DNA from: Nilaparvata lugens
Taxonomy: Eukaryota > Arthropoda > Insecta > Hemiptera > Delphacidae
NCBI RefSeq assembly: GCF_014356525.2
Contig: NC_052506.1
Location: 14,382,783 to 14,446,782 of the forward strand
Direction of reading: 5' to 3'
Length of the DNA: 64,000 bases
Positions 42,601 to 51,707 of the stretch are shown here, piece after piece. How positions within the stretch are numbered: the stretch's first letter is position 1; each line of letters opens with the position of its first letter. The notes under the pieces were generated by a model. That model had not been told where the DNA came from. It did no database searches and was given only the letters and a program-made list of their open reading frames with translations. A program made the translations under genes and the position numbers.

Positions 42601-43834
42601 TATGCTAGCAGAGGATATGCTGATTTCAAGATATAATATTACAATATTATAATATTATATCATGACGACTCAACATACTCCTGCGAGAGTTGGCAAATAA
42701 TTGACAGATAAATTCTATTTACGGCTTAGTAGAATAATTTTCCACTTCTCATCACGTTGGCCAGGTACTTCATCACAATATTTTTCAAAGAAAACACTGA
42801 TAGCAATCAAATAAAATTCACAAATTACCAAAAACCACAGTTTTCAATTTTGATAAGATTGTCTCGATGGAGCTTACACCTTTCGTTAGCAGGTGGCGCT
42901 AGCGTTCCATACTGGGATCAAGGTCTATAGAAAGAAATCTGTCTCTCTTTCTACAGACCTTTCTGGGTTTTACTTGAAACTGTCAGTATTGGTTGGATGA
43001 AAAGCATTGGGGACTATTGATGAGGAATGCTGACAAAGAAAGTGTCTATTATCTTATACGAGCAATTTCTGTTTATCTGTTTGTATTCCACCGGATCTCG
43101 AAAACGGCTCCAACGATTCTCACGAAATTCAGAACATAGTAGGTTTATAATATAAAGATTCGATTGCACTAGGCCTCATCCCTGGGAAAATTTGCTGAAG
43201 TACATTAAAGGGATAATTATTATTCATCCTTGAAAAAACAGCTGATACTAATATTATTCCGTCGTCTGTTGGTGACGGAAGTGAGTGAGCGAGTTCATGT
43301 GTGTGGGGACTGTGTCAAAATTATGACTCAGCTGTTAAACTTTTGTAATCATTCAACCAGGTACTTAGTGCCAGTTGAGAAAAAACCGGGTTATTATCAA
43401 TCCTGATTAATTCCAGTAGATCAATCTTTTTGAAATGTTCTTCTCTGATTTGGTTCCCGTGAAGTTAATCAGGATTAAAATTAAACCGGCTTTTGTGCAA
43501 CCAGGTCTCTGTGAGGGAAATTTTTGCATTCCTCTGGGAATTAATCTCAATTCACTGTGATTAGATAGAACATTTCTGTATGAACTATAAATATTATTAT
43601 AATTTCTTCTTTCGTGATAATTTTTTTCATGCGTATAGATTTCGAATTCCACTACAGCTTTTCCGTTAGCTTTCTCACGGACCTGAACCATTTCTTCTTA
43701 TGGACCTTGATGGACACTTATGACCGATGGACCTTATGGACTATTTGGATACGATAGACTGGTTTAGATTATTATGTTTTTCGTTTCCAGATTTGATGGG
43801 AATAAGATCTTTCTTTTTTTAAATTTAACCTGCT
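42601..43834. other. Insertion between kinase-exon units
   Basis: Contains a small AATATTATAATATT palindrome cluster (42630-42662), unique sequence, and on the plus strand a copy of the dispersed Helitron-like repeat (about 43060-43600). No gene recognised; the 94-codon minus-strand frame at 43407-43691 lies within the repeat. Confidence 0.6.
43060..43600 (+). repeat. Helitron-like dispersed repeat, copy 3
   Basis: Begins TCTTATACGAGCAATTTCTG, then GGATCTCGAAAACGGCTCCA, and matches the reverse complement of 32829-33456 over most of its length. It is inserted in, or recombined into, the kinase-exon array. Confidence 0.7.
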
Positions 43835-44011
43835 CGTATTTTTGTTCCACTTTTTCACTATTACATTATTGACTACTGTATAAGCCTACTATGACTGCTA
43901 ACTAAAAACTATGTTGACTCTACGACGTCTGAACTAGAACTGAGGTGAGTTCGGAATGAACAATTATATTAAAAAATAATACCGAACAGCCTTGCAGTTG
44001 CAGAAAAGCAG

Positions 44012-44206
44012 TTACAGAGCTTTTATGTCAAGTAATTCAATAGAGTTCATTTCTCTGAAAGTGCCATGGCGAGCTCTTTTGAATGCGAAATTGGGGTTAT
44101 CTCTGTTTTTCCTCAAAGTAACTTTTAGAACTTCACCATACCCATGACCTATTTTCCCAATAATTTTGTATTTGTTGATTGAAGCTGAAGAAATTTGAGA
44201 TACCAA
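44012..44206 (-). pseudogene. MOK/CDK-like kinase exon, copy 3
   Basis: 64-codon frame, differing from copy 1 at a few residues (ARHGTFREMNSIELL). The unit is complete (397 bp) and the frame open, but the upstream ATG is ACG. Confidence 0.5.
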
Positions 44207-44408
44207 CTCGACACTGGCAGGAGATGAAGCTCGTATTTTTGTTCCACTTTTTCACTATTACATTATTGACTACTGTATAAGCCTACTATGACTGCTAACT
44301 AAAAACTATGTTGACTCTACGACGTCTGAACTAGAACTGAGGTGAGTTCGGAATGAACAATTATATTAAAAAATAATACCGAACAGCCTTGCAGTTGCAG
44401 AAAAGCAG

Positions 44409-44603
44409 TTACAGAGCTTTTATGTCAAGTAAATCAATAGAGTTCATTTCTCTGAAAGTGTCATGGCGAGCTCTTTTGATTGCGAAATTGGGGTTATCTC
44501 TGTTTTTCCTCAAAGTAACTTTTAGAACTTCACCATACCCATGACCTATTTTCCCAATAATTTTGTATTTGTTGATTGAAGCTGAAGAAATTTGAGTTAC
44601 CAA
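44409..44603 (-). pseudogene. MOK/CDK-like kinase exon, copy 4
   Basis: 64-codon frame with S-to-T near the start (MVTQISS) and F-to-I at the VAIK-like site (NFAIKRA). Complete 397-bp unit. Confidence 0.5.
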
Positions 44604-44702
44604 CTTGACACTGGCAGGAGATGAAGCTCGTATTTTTGTTCCACTTTTTCACTATTACATTATTGACTACTGTATAAGCCTACTACGACTGCTAACTAAA
44701 AA

Positions 44703-44940
44703 CCTCCAAATTTACAGTGGTAAGGGGACAGTTTGTGAAGAGGATTTGAAAATGTATGGTTTAGGAGCAAGCATTGTCAAGCACCTCACAACAAGTCTAC
44801 CAGCAAACTATAGTCATTGTGTTTATACAGATAGGTTGTTCACTAGTATAAAATCAGTAGATTATTTATTGGATAAGCAAATTTTTCAAACTGGCACAGT
44901 AATGAAAAACAGGGTTGGACCAGTAATAAAAAAAAAATAA
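44703..44940 (+). pseudogene. PiggyBac transposase fragment, plus strand (copy 1)
   Basis: Reads YSGKGTVCEEDLKMYGLGAS, LPANYSHCVYTDRLFTSIKS and TGTVMKNRVGP, matching the DDE_Tnp_1_7 core around the second catalytic Asp (YTDRLFTS, normally xxDNxFTS). It begins exactly where a kinase-array unit breaks off (44702) and runs head-on into a minus-strand piggyBac N-terminus at 44940. Confidence 0.75.
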
Positions 44941-45490
44941 AGAGTGGGAGGGACCCTCCTCAGTAGATTGGCTGGGAGCTGCAGATGAAGAAATTTCCAC
45001 TTCCTCATCAGCCAGATCTGGCTCAAATTCATCATCCAAGTCAATCTCGAAGTCACCAAATTCTCCATCTGATAAATCTGCATAACTGTCCTCCAAAAGT
45101 CGAGCAATAGCATCGTCATTCAGGGCCTCCATTTCAATAGCGTTCCTAAAACAAAAACATAACCTATATTACATTCATGAGTTGGTCAGACCTAAGGTCC
45201 ACAGTTGAGGACCTCGATTTGAGCACTGCTAGGCAATTCAATTTCAATTATTCTCTACAAATAAAATGTGAGCTGTATTCTACAACACATTATTCAACAT
45301 AAAAAAATATAGCAACATTATAGATCATCAATAATTGTAATAGAAAAATAATTACCTGTACTAAGTCAGAAGCAGTCGGCCATTACGAACAGATGTTTGA
45401 CTAATCGTCAACAACTCAGTAAATGGAGTGAAGCAGAACGTTCCAAGCGGCAGAAATGTGAACTAGGAGGTCCACAGATGTGGATATCAG
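44941..45490 (-). pseudogene. PiggyBac transposase N-terminus and 5' end (copy 1)
   Basis: Minus strand from ATG 45132: MEALNDDAIARLLEDSYADL then a very acidic stretch (FEIDLDDEFEPDLADEEVEI) and a Ser/Pro tail, the usual piggyBac N-terminal acidic region. The 5' side (45133-45490) has CCACAGTTGAGGACCT and GGAGGTCCACAGATGTGGAT words like piggyBac subterminal repeats. The coding sequence breaks off at about 44941, where the core fragment lies on the opposite strand. No clean TTAA was found. Confidence 0.65.
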
Positions 45491-45520
45491 GTTTGAAAGA
45501 CTAGAAAATTACCGGGAAAC

Positions 45521-47225
45521 TCAAATAACAAGTTTCAAAGTGAAAGTACAGAGCCATCGTTTTCTTTTTTCACTAACTTCAACACTTCGAGGTACATTTT
45601 CCTTGAGAATCCCCCCTAGCAGTTCTCGAAGTTGTCTGGGTAGATTTTGGTTGTAGAGTCGTCTTCTTTGGTGCAGCTCAACAAGGCTGTGGCCGAGGTT
45701 CTTCTGGAACTTGAGCCTTGTTAATGTTTCATTATCACGGAGTGAATAATGTAGCACAAAAGCGTTGACAGATGAAATATTCAGTATACCATAGAAAAAT
45801 GCTGTTGGCCATCTGTTTGTACATCTGTTGGTGTTATAGATTGCAAACTTCTGATCTAGTGAGTCAACTCCACCTTTTGTAGAATTATAAAATAAGATGA
45901 TTTCTGGTTTCTTAGTATTTTCATCTGTCTCGGCAGTGTGATGCATGGAAGATATGAGAACCACAGATTTGCTTTTTTGGGAACAAAGGAGACTAGAGTC
46001 AAGTCATTGGCGAAGCCATACACAGAGGATGCAATTGATCTAGTCTTATTGGGTAGAAACTCCAATGGAACCTCTGCTTTATTCTTTCTAAGAGTACCCA
46101 CATATGTCAGGTTTCTTTTTTTCAATCCTCTAACTACTTCTACAGAGGAAAACCAATTATCCCCTGTCACATTTCTTCTGGAGTTCTCAATTGGTTTTGT
46201 CAAACATAAAACTGCTTGTGTTGGAACTAGAAGTTTTCTCTCTTCATCAGTAAGTCCAGTGCCATCAGAATCTTTCCCAGTGTATACATATCCATTGATG
46301 AAATAATGGGTCTTGGCATCAGCCAAAACCATATTTTGCCGGTTTACTGGGCAAATAAATCTTGAATCGACAGCGCCCACAGAATGGTATTAGCATCTCA
46401 TCCACACATGTATATTCATGAGGTGAATAATTCATTTGTGAGTTTTCCACAAGCCTACTGAATAACCAGGAAATTGCAGCTCCCTTGTCATTGCCAAGTC
46501 ATGCTCCTCTGTCTTGCTTGCAGTCCAATCTCAAAGAAGACAAGAGAGTTAAGAGGCGCTTCAGGGACATTGTTGCTCGAAATACATCTCGTCCTGTTCC
46601 ATCAGTGGCATAAAGAGACTCCAAATCTTCATGGCTTGATTTAAAGACACCAGAATAAATCAGTATTCCTATTAGAGCTCTCATTTCTATAACATCTGTG
46701 TCTTGAAGCTCAATTCTCTCTGGAGTTTTGTACTTCACCCTAGTCTCTTCTAGCTTCTCATTTGTGTGAATAACAATCGCATTGAGCATATCATCAGTCA
46801 CTAGGCATTCCCGGGATTGAAGCTCTGAGCAACTATTACCAAAAGCTCTAGCTGGTCCAATAACTCCTGGAATATGCAGTCTTGGAATAATGTTCTCAAT
46901 TGGAGTTCTTGTAGTGCGCTTTGGTTCCTTCTTTGACCATTTGAATTTGCTTCTTCCTCGGCCATACCAATAATTGGTAGTAGTTTGTTCTTCAGGTTGA
47001 TTGGGAATTTCTTCTTGCTGCTCCACATCTTCATTCAAAACTGCATCATCACCATTGTCACTTTCACTCATTTCTGAATCTGTGTGATTTTCATTGAGTT
47101 GAAAATCCAGGTCATTATCGCTGTCATCAAATAAGTCAGAGTCACTGTCACTTCCCTAGTATGTCTCTAACAGTATCAGAGAAATCTCGATCATTTGTTG
47201 ATATTCCTCGTGAAGAAGACACCAT
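45521..47225 (-). pseudogene. PiggyBac transposase copy 2, nearly complete
   Basis: All three catalytic Asp are visible: TCVDEMLIPF (about 46415, in the frame between the two main pieces), TGDNWFSSVE and GGVDSLDQKF. The N-terminus (from about ATG 47225) is acidic (SDSDSDLFDDSDNDLD), followed by FKWSKKEPKRTTRTPIEN and ALIGILIYSGVFKS. Frameshifts occur near 47155, 46500, 46380 and 45900. No C-terminal Cys-rich finger is seen before the stop at 45521. The 5' terminal repeat is at about 47478. DDE_Tnp_1_7 family. Confidence 0.85.
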
Positions 47226-47439
47226 TCTGTTGAATTCCAATAGTGAAGAGAAACAATGTAACTGGTGATGTTGGGTCTTTGAGACCCACACACGACTTTG
47301 ACTGACTGAATAAATAAACTTTGAAGAGTAGAATCACATAAACAGTTAATCACGCCTTCTCAGGATACACTAACTTGAAGGTACTGCAGAGTAGAGTGAT
47401 GTGGGAGAAATCAGGTTGCCACTACAACAAAGCAAAAAT

Positions 47440-47482
47440 TCCCTTGGGTCTCCCAGACCCATGATACCCAGTTAAGGGTTAA
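47440..47482 (-). repeat. PiggyBac copy 2 terminal repeat with TTAA
   Basis: In minus orientation TTAA (47482-47479) is followed by CCCTTAACTGGGTATCATGG and GTCTGGGAGACCCAAGGG. A GGGTCT...AGACCC inner palindrome is typical of the end repeats of this piggyBac subgroup. A related TTGGGTCTTTGAGACCC lies at 47272. Confidence 0.65.
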
Positions 47483-47563
47483 GATCAACTGCTTGAGTCA
47501 AAAAATGTATAAAAATGCATTCACGCAACAATACAATAATCAATGTAATTATTTAACATTGGC

Positions 47564-47931
47564 AAGACTTGCCAATTCTGCTAAGTGACCCAATTATGGG
47601 ACACACATGAAATTGACTCATAATAGCTTAAATATATTTGGAAACAACCCATAAATACTCTATATAACCTGTTTATTGAAGGAAACCTTGATTAAAATGT
47701 CAGCAGAATTGACTGCCATGTGTCCCAAAATAGGGTCACACGTAACTGTATGATCCTGCTGAATCAAATCAAATAAATCCAGTCAATTCTGCTGACATTT
47801 TAATCAAGGTTTCCTTCAATATACAGGTTATATAGAGTATTTATGGGTTGTTTCCAAATATATTTAAGCCATTATGAGTCAATTTCATGTGTGTCCCATA
47901 ATTGGGTCACTTAGCAGAATTGGCAAGTCTT
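47564..47931. repeat. Near-perfect inverted repeat, 152-bp arms
   Basis: Arm 47564-47715 is the reverse complement of 47780-47931 with only about two mismatches, across a 64-base spacer. The arms start AAGACTTGCCAATTCTGCTA and end GCAGAATTGACTG. The spacer repeats GTCCCAAAATAGGGTCAC, a version of the arm word GACCCAATTATGGGACAC. It is probably a snap-back MITE, perhaps piggyBac-related (TTAA at 47553-47556 on the left; TTAT at the right). Confidence 0.88.
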
Positions 47932-48009
47932 GTTATAAATAAGTACTGAGTCTATTTTGGAAAAAATATTTATTATTCCAAATAAGAAATACAAATTACA
48001 TCTAATGTG

Positions 48010-49217
48010 ATTCTTTACAACTCACAAGGGATTCAGTAAGAAACTTTCCCTTTTGCTGTGTGGGTTTGAAAAAACAGGTATTACATAAACGTTTCAGGCA
48101 AATTGAGCATTGAGTGTTCACTTTTTTGCATGTATAGATGCAAATTTACGCCATTTTTCTTTGGACATTTTTCTATAGCACATTACACATCTGCTTCTTG
48201 AACATTTTCCAGTTCATGTTTAACTTGGATTGTATTAAAATCTCTGGCTTGGACCACAGGCTCATACAACAAAGAATGAATTATACATTCACGAAAGTTT
48301 GTTAATTTCAGTTTGATACCTGTGACTCTCGAATAAAGAATTGCAGAATTCACAACACTCACATTCAATAATTATTCAAAAGCAATCTTCCTGTACCACT
48401 TTTTAGAACGTCTTAGTGAAGAATTGTAGTTGATCTGCCACATCAATGAACGACTTACCACTGTTTTACTCGTAGATAACTCCAGGTTTAAGATTTCATT
48501 TTTTTCCTCAAAGGCTGAACCTCCTCTCGTACTGAGCATTATGATGTCCCTTTTGTCTTTCCACTTCATCTCCATTACATTTGATGTGATCTTCTTTGCA
48601 ATGCTTTCTCCTCTCTTCGATTTCTTTTTTACTACTTGTGTTGGATTCCCCTTCCTGTTCATCCGCAAAGTTCCAACTAAATAAGTGAATCTTTCATTCA
48701 GTTTATGAGCTAAATCCAGGGACGTGTACCAATTGTCGGTATAAAGTGTCCTCCCAGTATTCAAATAGTCTTCCATGAGTTCTAGAACAACTTTGGAGGA
48801 AACAGATTCTTTTATATTATTTCCTTCCTTGCCAGCATAGATCTTTATAGCCAATGTGTAGCCAGGTGAAGCGCATATCTTGAATAATTTAATTCCATAT
48901 TTATGTCTTTTTCCTTTTATAAACTGTCAAAAAGACAAGCGACCAAGAAATGACACCATTGATTCATCAATACATAATTGTTCCTCAGGAATCAGCCATT
49001 GCTTGAAATTTAAGACCAACATATCAACTAATGGTTGTATTTTTTGGAGCCTACTTGTTGGAATGTCATCATTGTTTGCAAAATGCAAATTACTTAAGAG
49101 CAATTCGAATCTGTTGCGACTGATAATTTCTGGGATTTTACTTACATATAATTCATCATTGTGCCAAAAATCGCCAATTGTAGGTTTTTGCACTAAGCTC
49201 ATCCACATGCAGACTCC
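48010..49217 (-). pseudogene. PiggyBac transposase copy 3, main part
   Basis: Minus-strand pieces: GVCMWMSLVQKPTIGDFW through LCIDESMVSFLGRLSF (first Asp), then AIKIYAGKEGNN and LYTDNWYTSLDLAHKL (second Asp), VGTLRMNRKGNP, and in a shifted frame IDVADQL (third Asp). The Cys-rich C-terminal region is near 48020-48130 (QCSICLKRLCNTCFFKP). At least three frameshifts. The coding sequence is split by the Harbinger insertion at 49218-49220 and resumes at 50255. Confidence 0.82.
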
Positions 49218-49365
49218 TAAAGCTGGCCACTGACGAGCATTCCAAACGGCGTGGCGCGGCGCGATGTCACTCCAGCTGGAACGATCCAAATCTGTAAATA
49301 TTTTGTGGGTCAATTCACGAGCACTCCATTCCATCACTCCAGTAGTTGATGGTTTGTGATCAAGT

Positions 49366-49731
49366 ATGGACGAGGAACTTCTCCTGATTTCAACAGCTGT
49401 GTGTTTGTACGTAAAAAGAAAAAAACCCAAACGGAAATGGGTGAAACGTTTATTTTCGAATAGGCGGAATCACACGCATCTGAATTTATTTCAAGATCTT
49501 AGTGTCGAACCTTCGGACTGGAAGAATTATTTGCGTATGGATGAAGATACCTACAACCATTTACTTCGTTTGGTAACACCGATGATTACAAAGAAAGATA
49601 CAGTCATGAGACAGTGCATTACTCCCCATGAGAGGTTGGCTGCAACTCTACGTTTCTTGGCCACCGGGATGAACTATGAAGAGCTGAAGTTCATCACAGC
49701 GATATCACCGATGAGCCTCTCATCGAGTTGA
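49366..49731 (+). pseudogene. HARBI1-like transposase, N-terminal part
   Basis: Reads RKKPKRKWVKRLFSNR, FLRMDEDTYNHLLRLV-like (here YLRMDEDTYNHLLRLVTPMI), then ITPHERLAATLRFLATGMNY and EELKFITAISP. These are the conserved N-terminal blocks of HARBI1-type transposases (WVRPWLxRR, FLRMxxxxFxxLLxxV, ERLAxTLRFLATGxSY). The DDE domain that should follow is absent; the frame runs into the MADF fragment. Confidence 0.82.
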
Positions 49732-49890
49732 GCTTCTTAGTAACTACATCTTTTGTAGCTGTGGGATCAACAGTTTTAAAAAAATCAAGGATCATCTCCA
49801 GAGCAGCGTTCCTTTTTACCTTGTCATGGTAACCAGGGTCTGTTATTTTCCACAACAGGTATGATCCCTGTACATCTCGATCACAGAGAT
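49694..49890 (-). pseudogene. MADF-domain gene fragment of the Harbinger element
   Basis: Minus strand: GSYLLWKITDPGYHDKVKRN, then AALEMILDFFKTVDPTATKD and VVTKKLNSMRGS. This is the MADF (Adf-1-type Myb/SANT-like) DNA-binding domain found in the second gene of PIF/Harbinger elements. It ends abruptly at the junction with the HARBI1 fragment. The N-terminal reading upstream of about 49890 (Cys/Phe rich) is probably not protein. Confidence 0.65.
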
Positions 49891-50254
49891 TACAAAATCC
49901 CGGTTCGAACTCATGACAACACAACAACACAAGAACAAAACAACAATCAAAACAAGAGCAAAACAGCAATCTATCCTTCCAAGTCAACGGTCTGACACGC
50001 ACTGAGACGGGACAACCCACAGGTTTCCACATTCACGGTCGTTCCGTCGTTCCAGCATGCCATCGAGATTCCCCATTCACGAGGAGTTGGAGTGACGTAG
50101 GTTTGGCGTGGCGCGATGGATTTTCAACCAGTTGGAATTCCATCGAGCCTCGTCGCTCCACCAAAATACGAGCGCGATTCACCATTCACGTCGTTCCAAT
50201 GGCACGCTACCGTGCCATTTGGCTTGTTGGAACGCTCGTCAGTGGCCAGCTTAA

Positions 50255-50337
50255 AAAACGTTTAATCTCATCGGGAGTTGTATCCACCCACTTGCTGATG
50301 TGAGAATGTGTCGAGTTATTTTCATTGTCTTTCTTCT
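50255..50337 (-). pseudogene. PiggyBac copy 3, N-terminal remainder
   Basis: Minus strand: THSHISKWVDTTPDEIKRF, which leads in frame into LGVCMWMS on the other side of the Harbinger element once one copy of TAA is discounted. The acidic N-terminus is missing; at about 50337 the sequence switches to a hAT transposase. Confidence 0.75.
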
Positions 50338-51273
50338 AATTGCTCTGGTACAGAGAAGATTCAATACATGGGCAAAGCAAGGAATGTGTTTTGATTTTCA
50401 AAGTCTCCACTGCCTTAGTGATATTTGCAGCATTGTCTGTAACTACTGCAAGGTTTTTTTCAATTTCAAGCCCCCATTCCTCAAACATATTTTGCAGCCC
50501 CTGAGCAATATGGTCAGATGTGTGCCTCTCAGTAAGTTGCAAAATTCCTATGGTTCCTTTCACTACACAGGCCTCATCTGTATTCAGATAGTGGACAGTT
50601 AAACTAAGAAAACTGCGGTTTTGTGAATCTGTCCAGATGTCAGTTGTGAAGCAGTATTTCTCAACAGCAGCCAACTCTACCTTGAACAAGCTAGAAACAA
50701 CTTCATATTTTTCCAAAATTGCTGATCGAATAGTTTTCCTTGTGGGCATATTGTACAGTGGGGCAGAAGTTTTCATTACTTTCCTAAATCCCTCATGCTC
50801 AACAATGGATAAAGGTTCAAAATCTTTACATATCATATACACAATACTGTGATTTTTGCACTAAGGGTTCACCCCACTTTGTATGAATCAATATTTCTAA
50901 AAACTGATTTTATGAGAGGTTGACTCACTGTAGTAAGTGTGGTTGTACTGCTGGATGATGGTGAAGTGGTTGATGTTGATGGTAAACTGGATGATGTTGA
51001 TGGTGAACTGGTTGATGTTGAAGGTGAACTTGTTCATGTTGATGGTAAACTGGCTGTTGATGTTGATGGTTTAAAAAAATTTACTTGTACAGTTTCGGTC
51101 CCTACTTTGCTTGGTCTCTTCAAGCTGAAAATTTTTTGATGTTTGTGCTGAAGATTATTTTTTAAATTTGTTGTGTTGCCCGAGGTTTTAATCAGAGTCC
51201 CACAATGTCTACATTTGGCAAAACTGTCTTTTTCTTTCACAAAATGCTCCCAAACAACACTTTTTGGAGGCAT
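50338..51273 (-). pseudogene. hAT transposase (ZBED-like), C-terminus missing
   Basis: Starts at ATG 51273 with a BED zinc finger (VWEHFVKEKDSFAKCRHCGT then TTNLKNNLQHKH). A Ser/Thr/Pro linker encoded by a minisatellite (50945-51070) follows, with one in-frame stop. The RNase H-like core (from about 50842 after a shift) has YCFTTDIWTDSQNRSFLSLT (first Asp region) and LAVVTDNAANITKAV (second Asp). Near 50400-50340 a shifted frame gives CFAHVLNLLCTRAIR. The insertion domain's remainder and the hATC dimerisation region are absent, cut by the junction with piggyBac copy 3. Confidence 0.87.
50945..51070 (-). repeat. Minisatellite encoding TSSPST linker
   Basis: The plus-strand unit GATGTTGATGGTAAACTGGTT and variants (18-21 bases) recur about six times. 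On the minus strand they encode repeats of Thr-Ser-Ser-Pro-Ser-Thr between the BED finger and the core of the hAT transposase. Confidence 0.8.
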
Positions 51274-51707
51274 CTTGGCAATGGTGGAAAACGAAAATAA
51301 AAACAGAATTTATTGTTGAACACTAACTACCGGTAACACAAACACAAATGAAAGTCAATAGTGAACTGTGTTTACGTTACATTACACATAAACTAAATCG
51401 CACCTCAAGAAGGTTGACCAACCTATGTTGGAAAAAACTACAGCAGAAGTTGGTAGTGTGCTCTCTTATGTTAGTAATATGATCTAACCCAGATCCTTCA
51501 TTTCATGTTTGCAAAGAAAAGGTATCAAAAGTTGTAATAATTAAAACAATAATATTGTAGGTAACGTTTATTTGTCATTGAATAAATTGGCAAAATAAGA
51601 ACAGAATAAAACAATAAAGGTATGTTTACACAGGGCGAGTTTACAAGCTTTTTTTTTTTTAATCGTCATTTGCGTATACAAGCGCTTTCTACCAGTATAA
51701 GTGATAC
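51274..51707. other. Intergenic, hAT 5' side
   Basis: No gene seen. A poly-T run lies at 51648-51660. The hAT terminal repeat should be here, but I could not pair it with another end. Confidence 0.4.

Larger units (their letters stand above)
41814..44702 (-). repeat. 397-bp tandem array, four units plus a fifth stub, interrupted
   Basis: Units start at 41814, 42211, 43835, 44232 and 44629 (plus-strand word CGTATTTTTGTTCCAC, or CGCATTTTTG in the second). Three units are exactly 397 bases by position; the second is cut at about 42600 and the last at 44702, where a piggyBac fragment begins. Each complete unit has one open minus-strand exon-like frame. Units 2 and 3 are separated by 1.2 kb containing a Helitron-like repeat. 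Confidence 0.9.
49221..50251. mobile_element. PIF/Harbinger element (1031 bp), internally deleted
   Basis: Terminal inverted repeats AGCTGGCCACTGACGAGC at both ends, flanked by the 3-bp duplication TAA (49218-49220 and 50252-50254), the PIF/Harbinger signature. Inside are the start of a HARBI1-like transposase (plus strand) and part of a MADF-domain gene (minus strand) meeting tail to tail near 49700-49735. The catalytic half of the transposase is missing, so the element is non-autonomous. It is inserted in the coding sequence of piggyBac copy 3. Confidence 0.9.

Noticed and set aside
45938..46306. 122-codon plus-strand frame
   Set aside because: Antisense shadow of piggyBac copy 2, whose catalytic motifs are on the minus strand.
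49861..49920. B-box-like GGTTCGAACTC as a tRNA or SINE
   Set aside because: It lies inside the Harbinger MADF gene region without an A box or tail, so it is a chance match.
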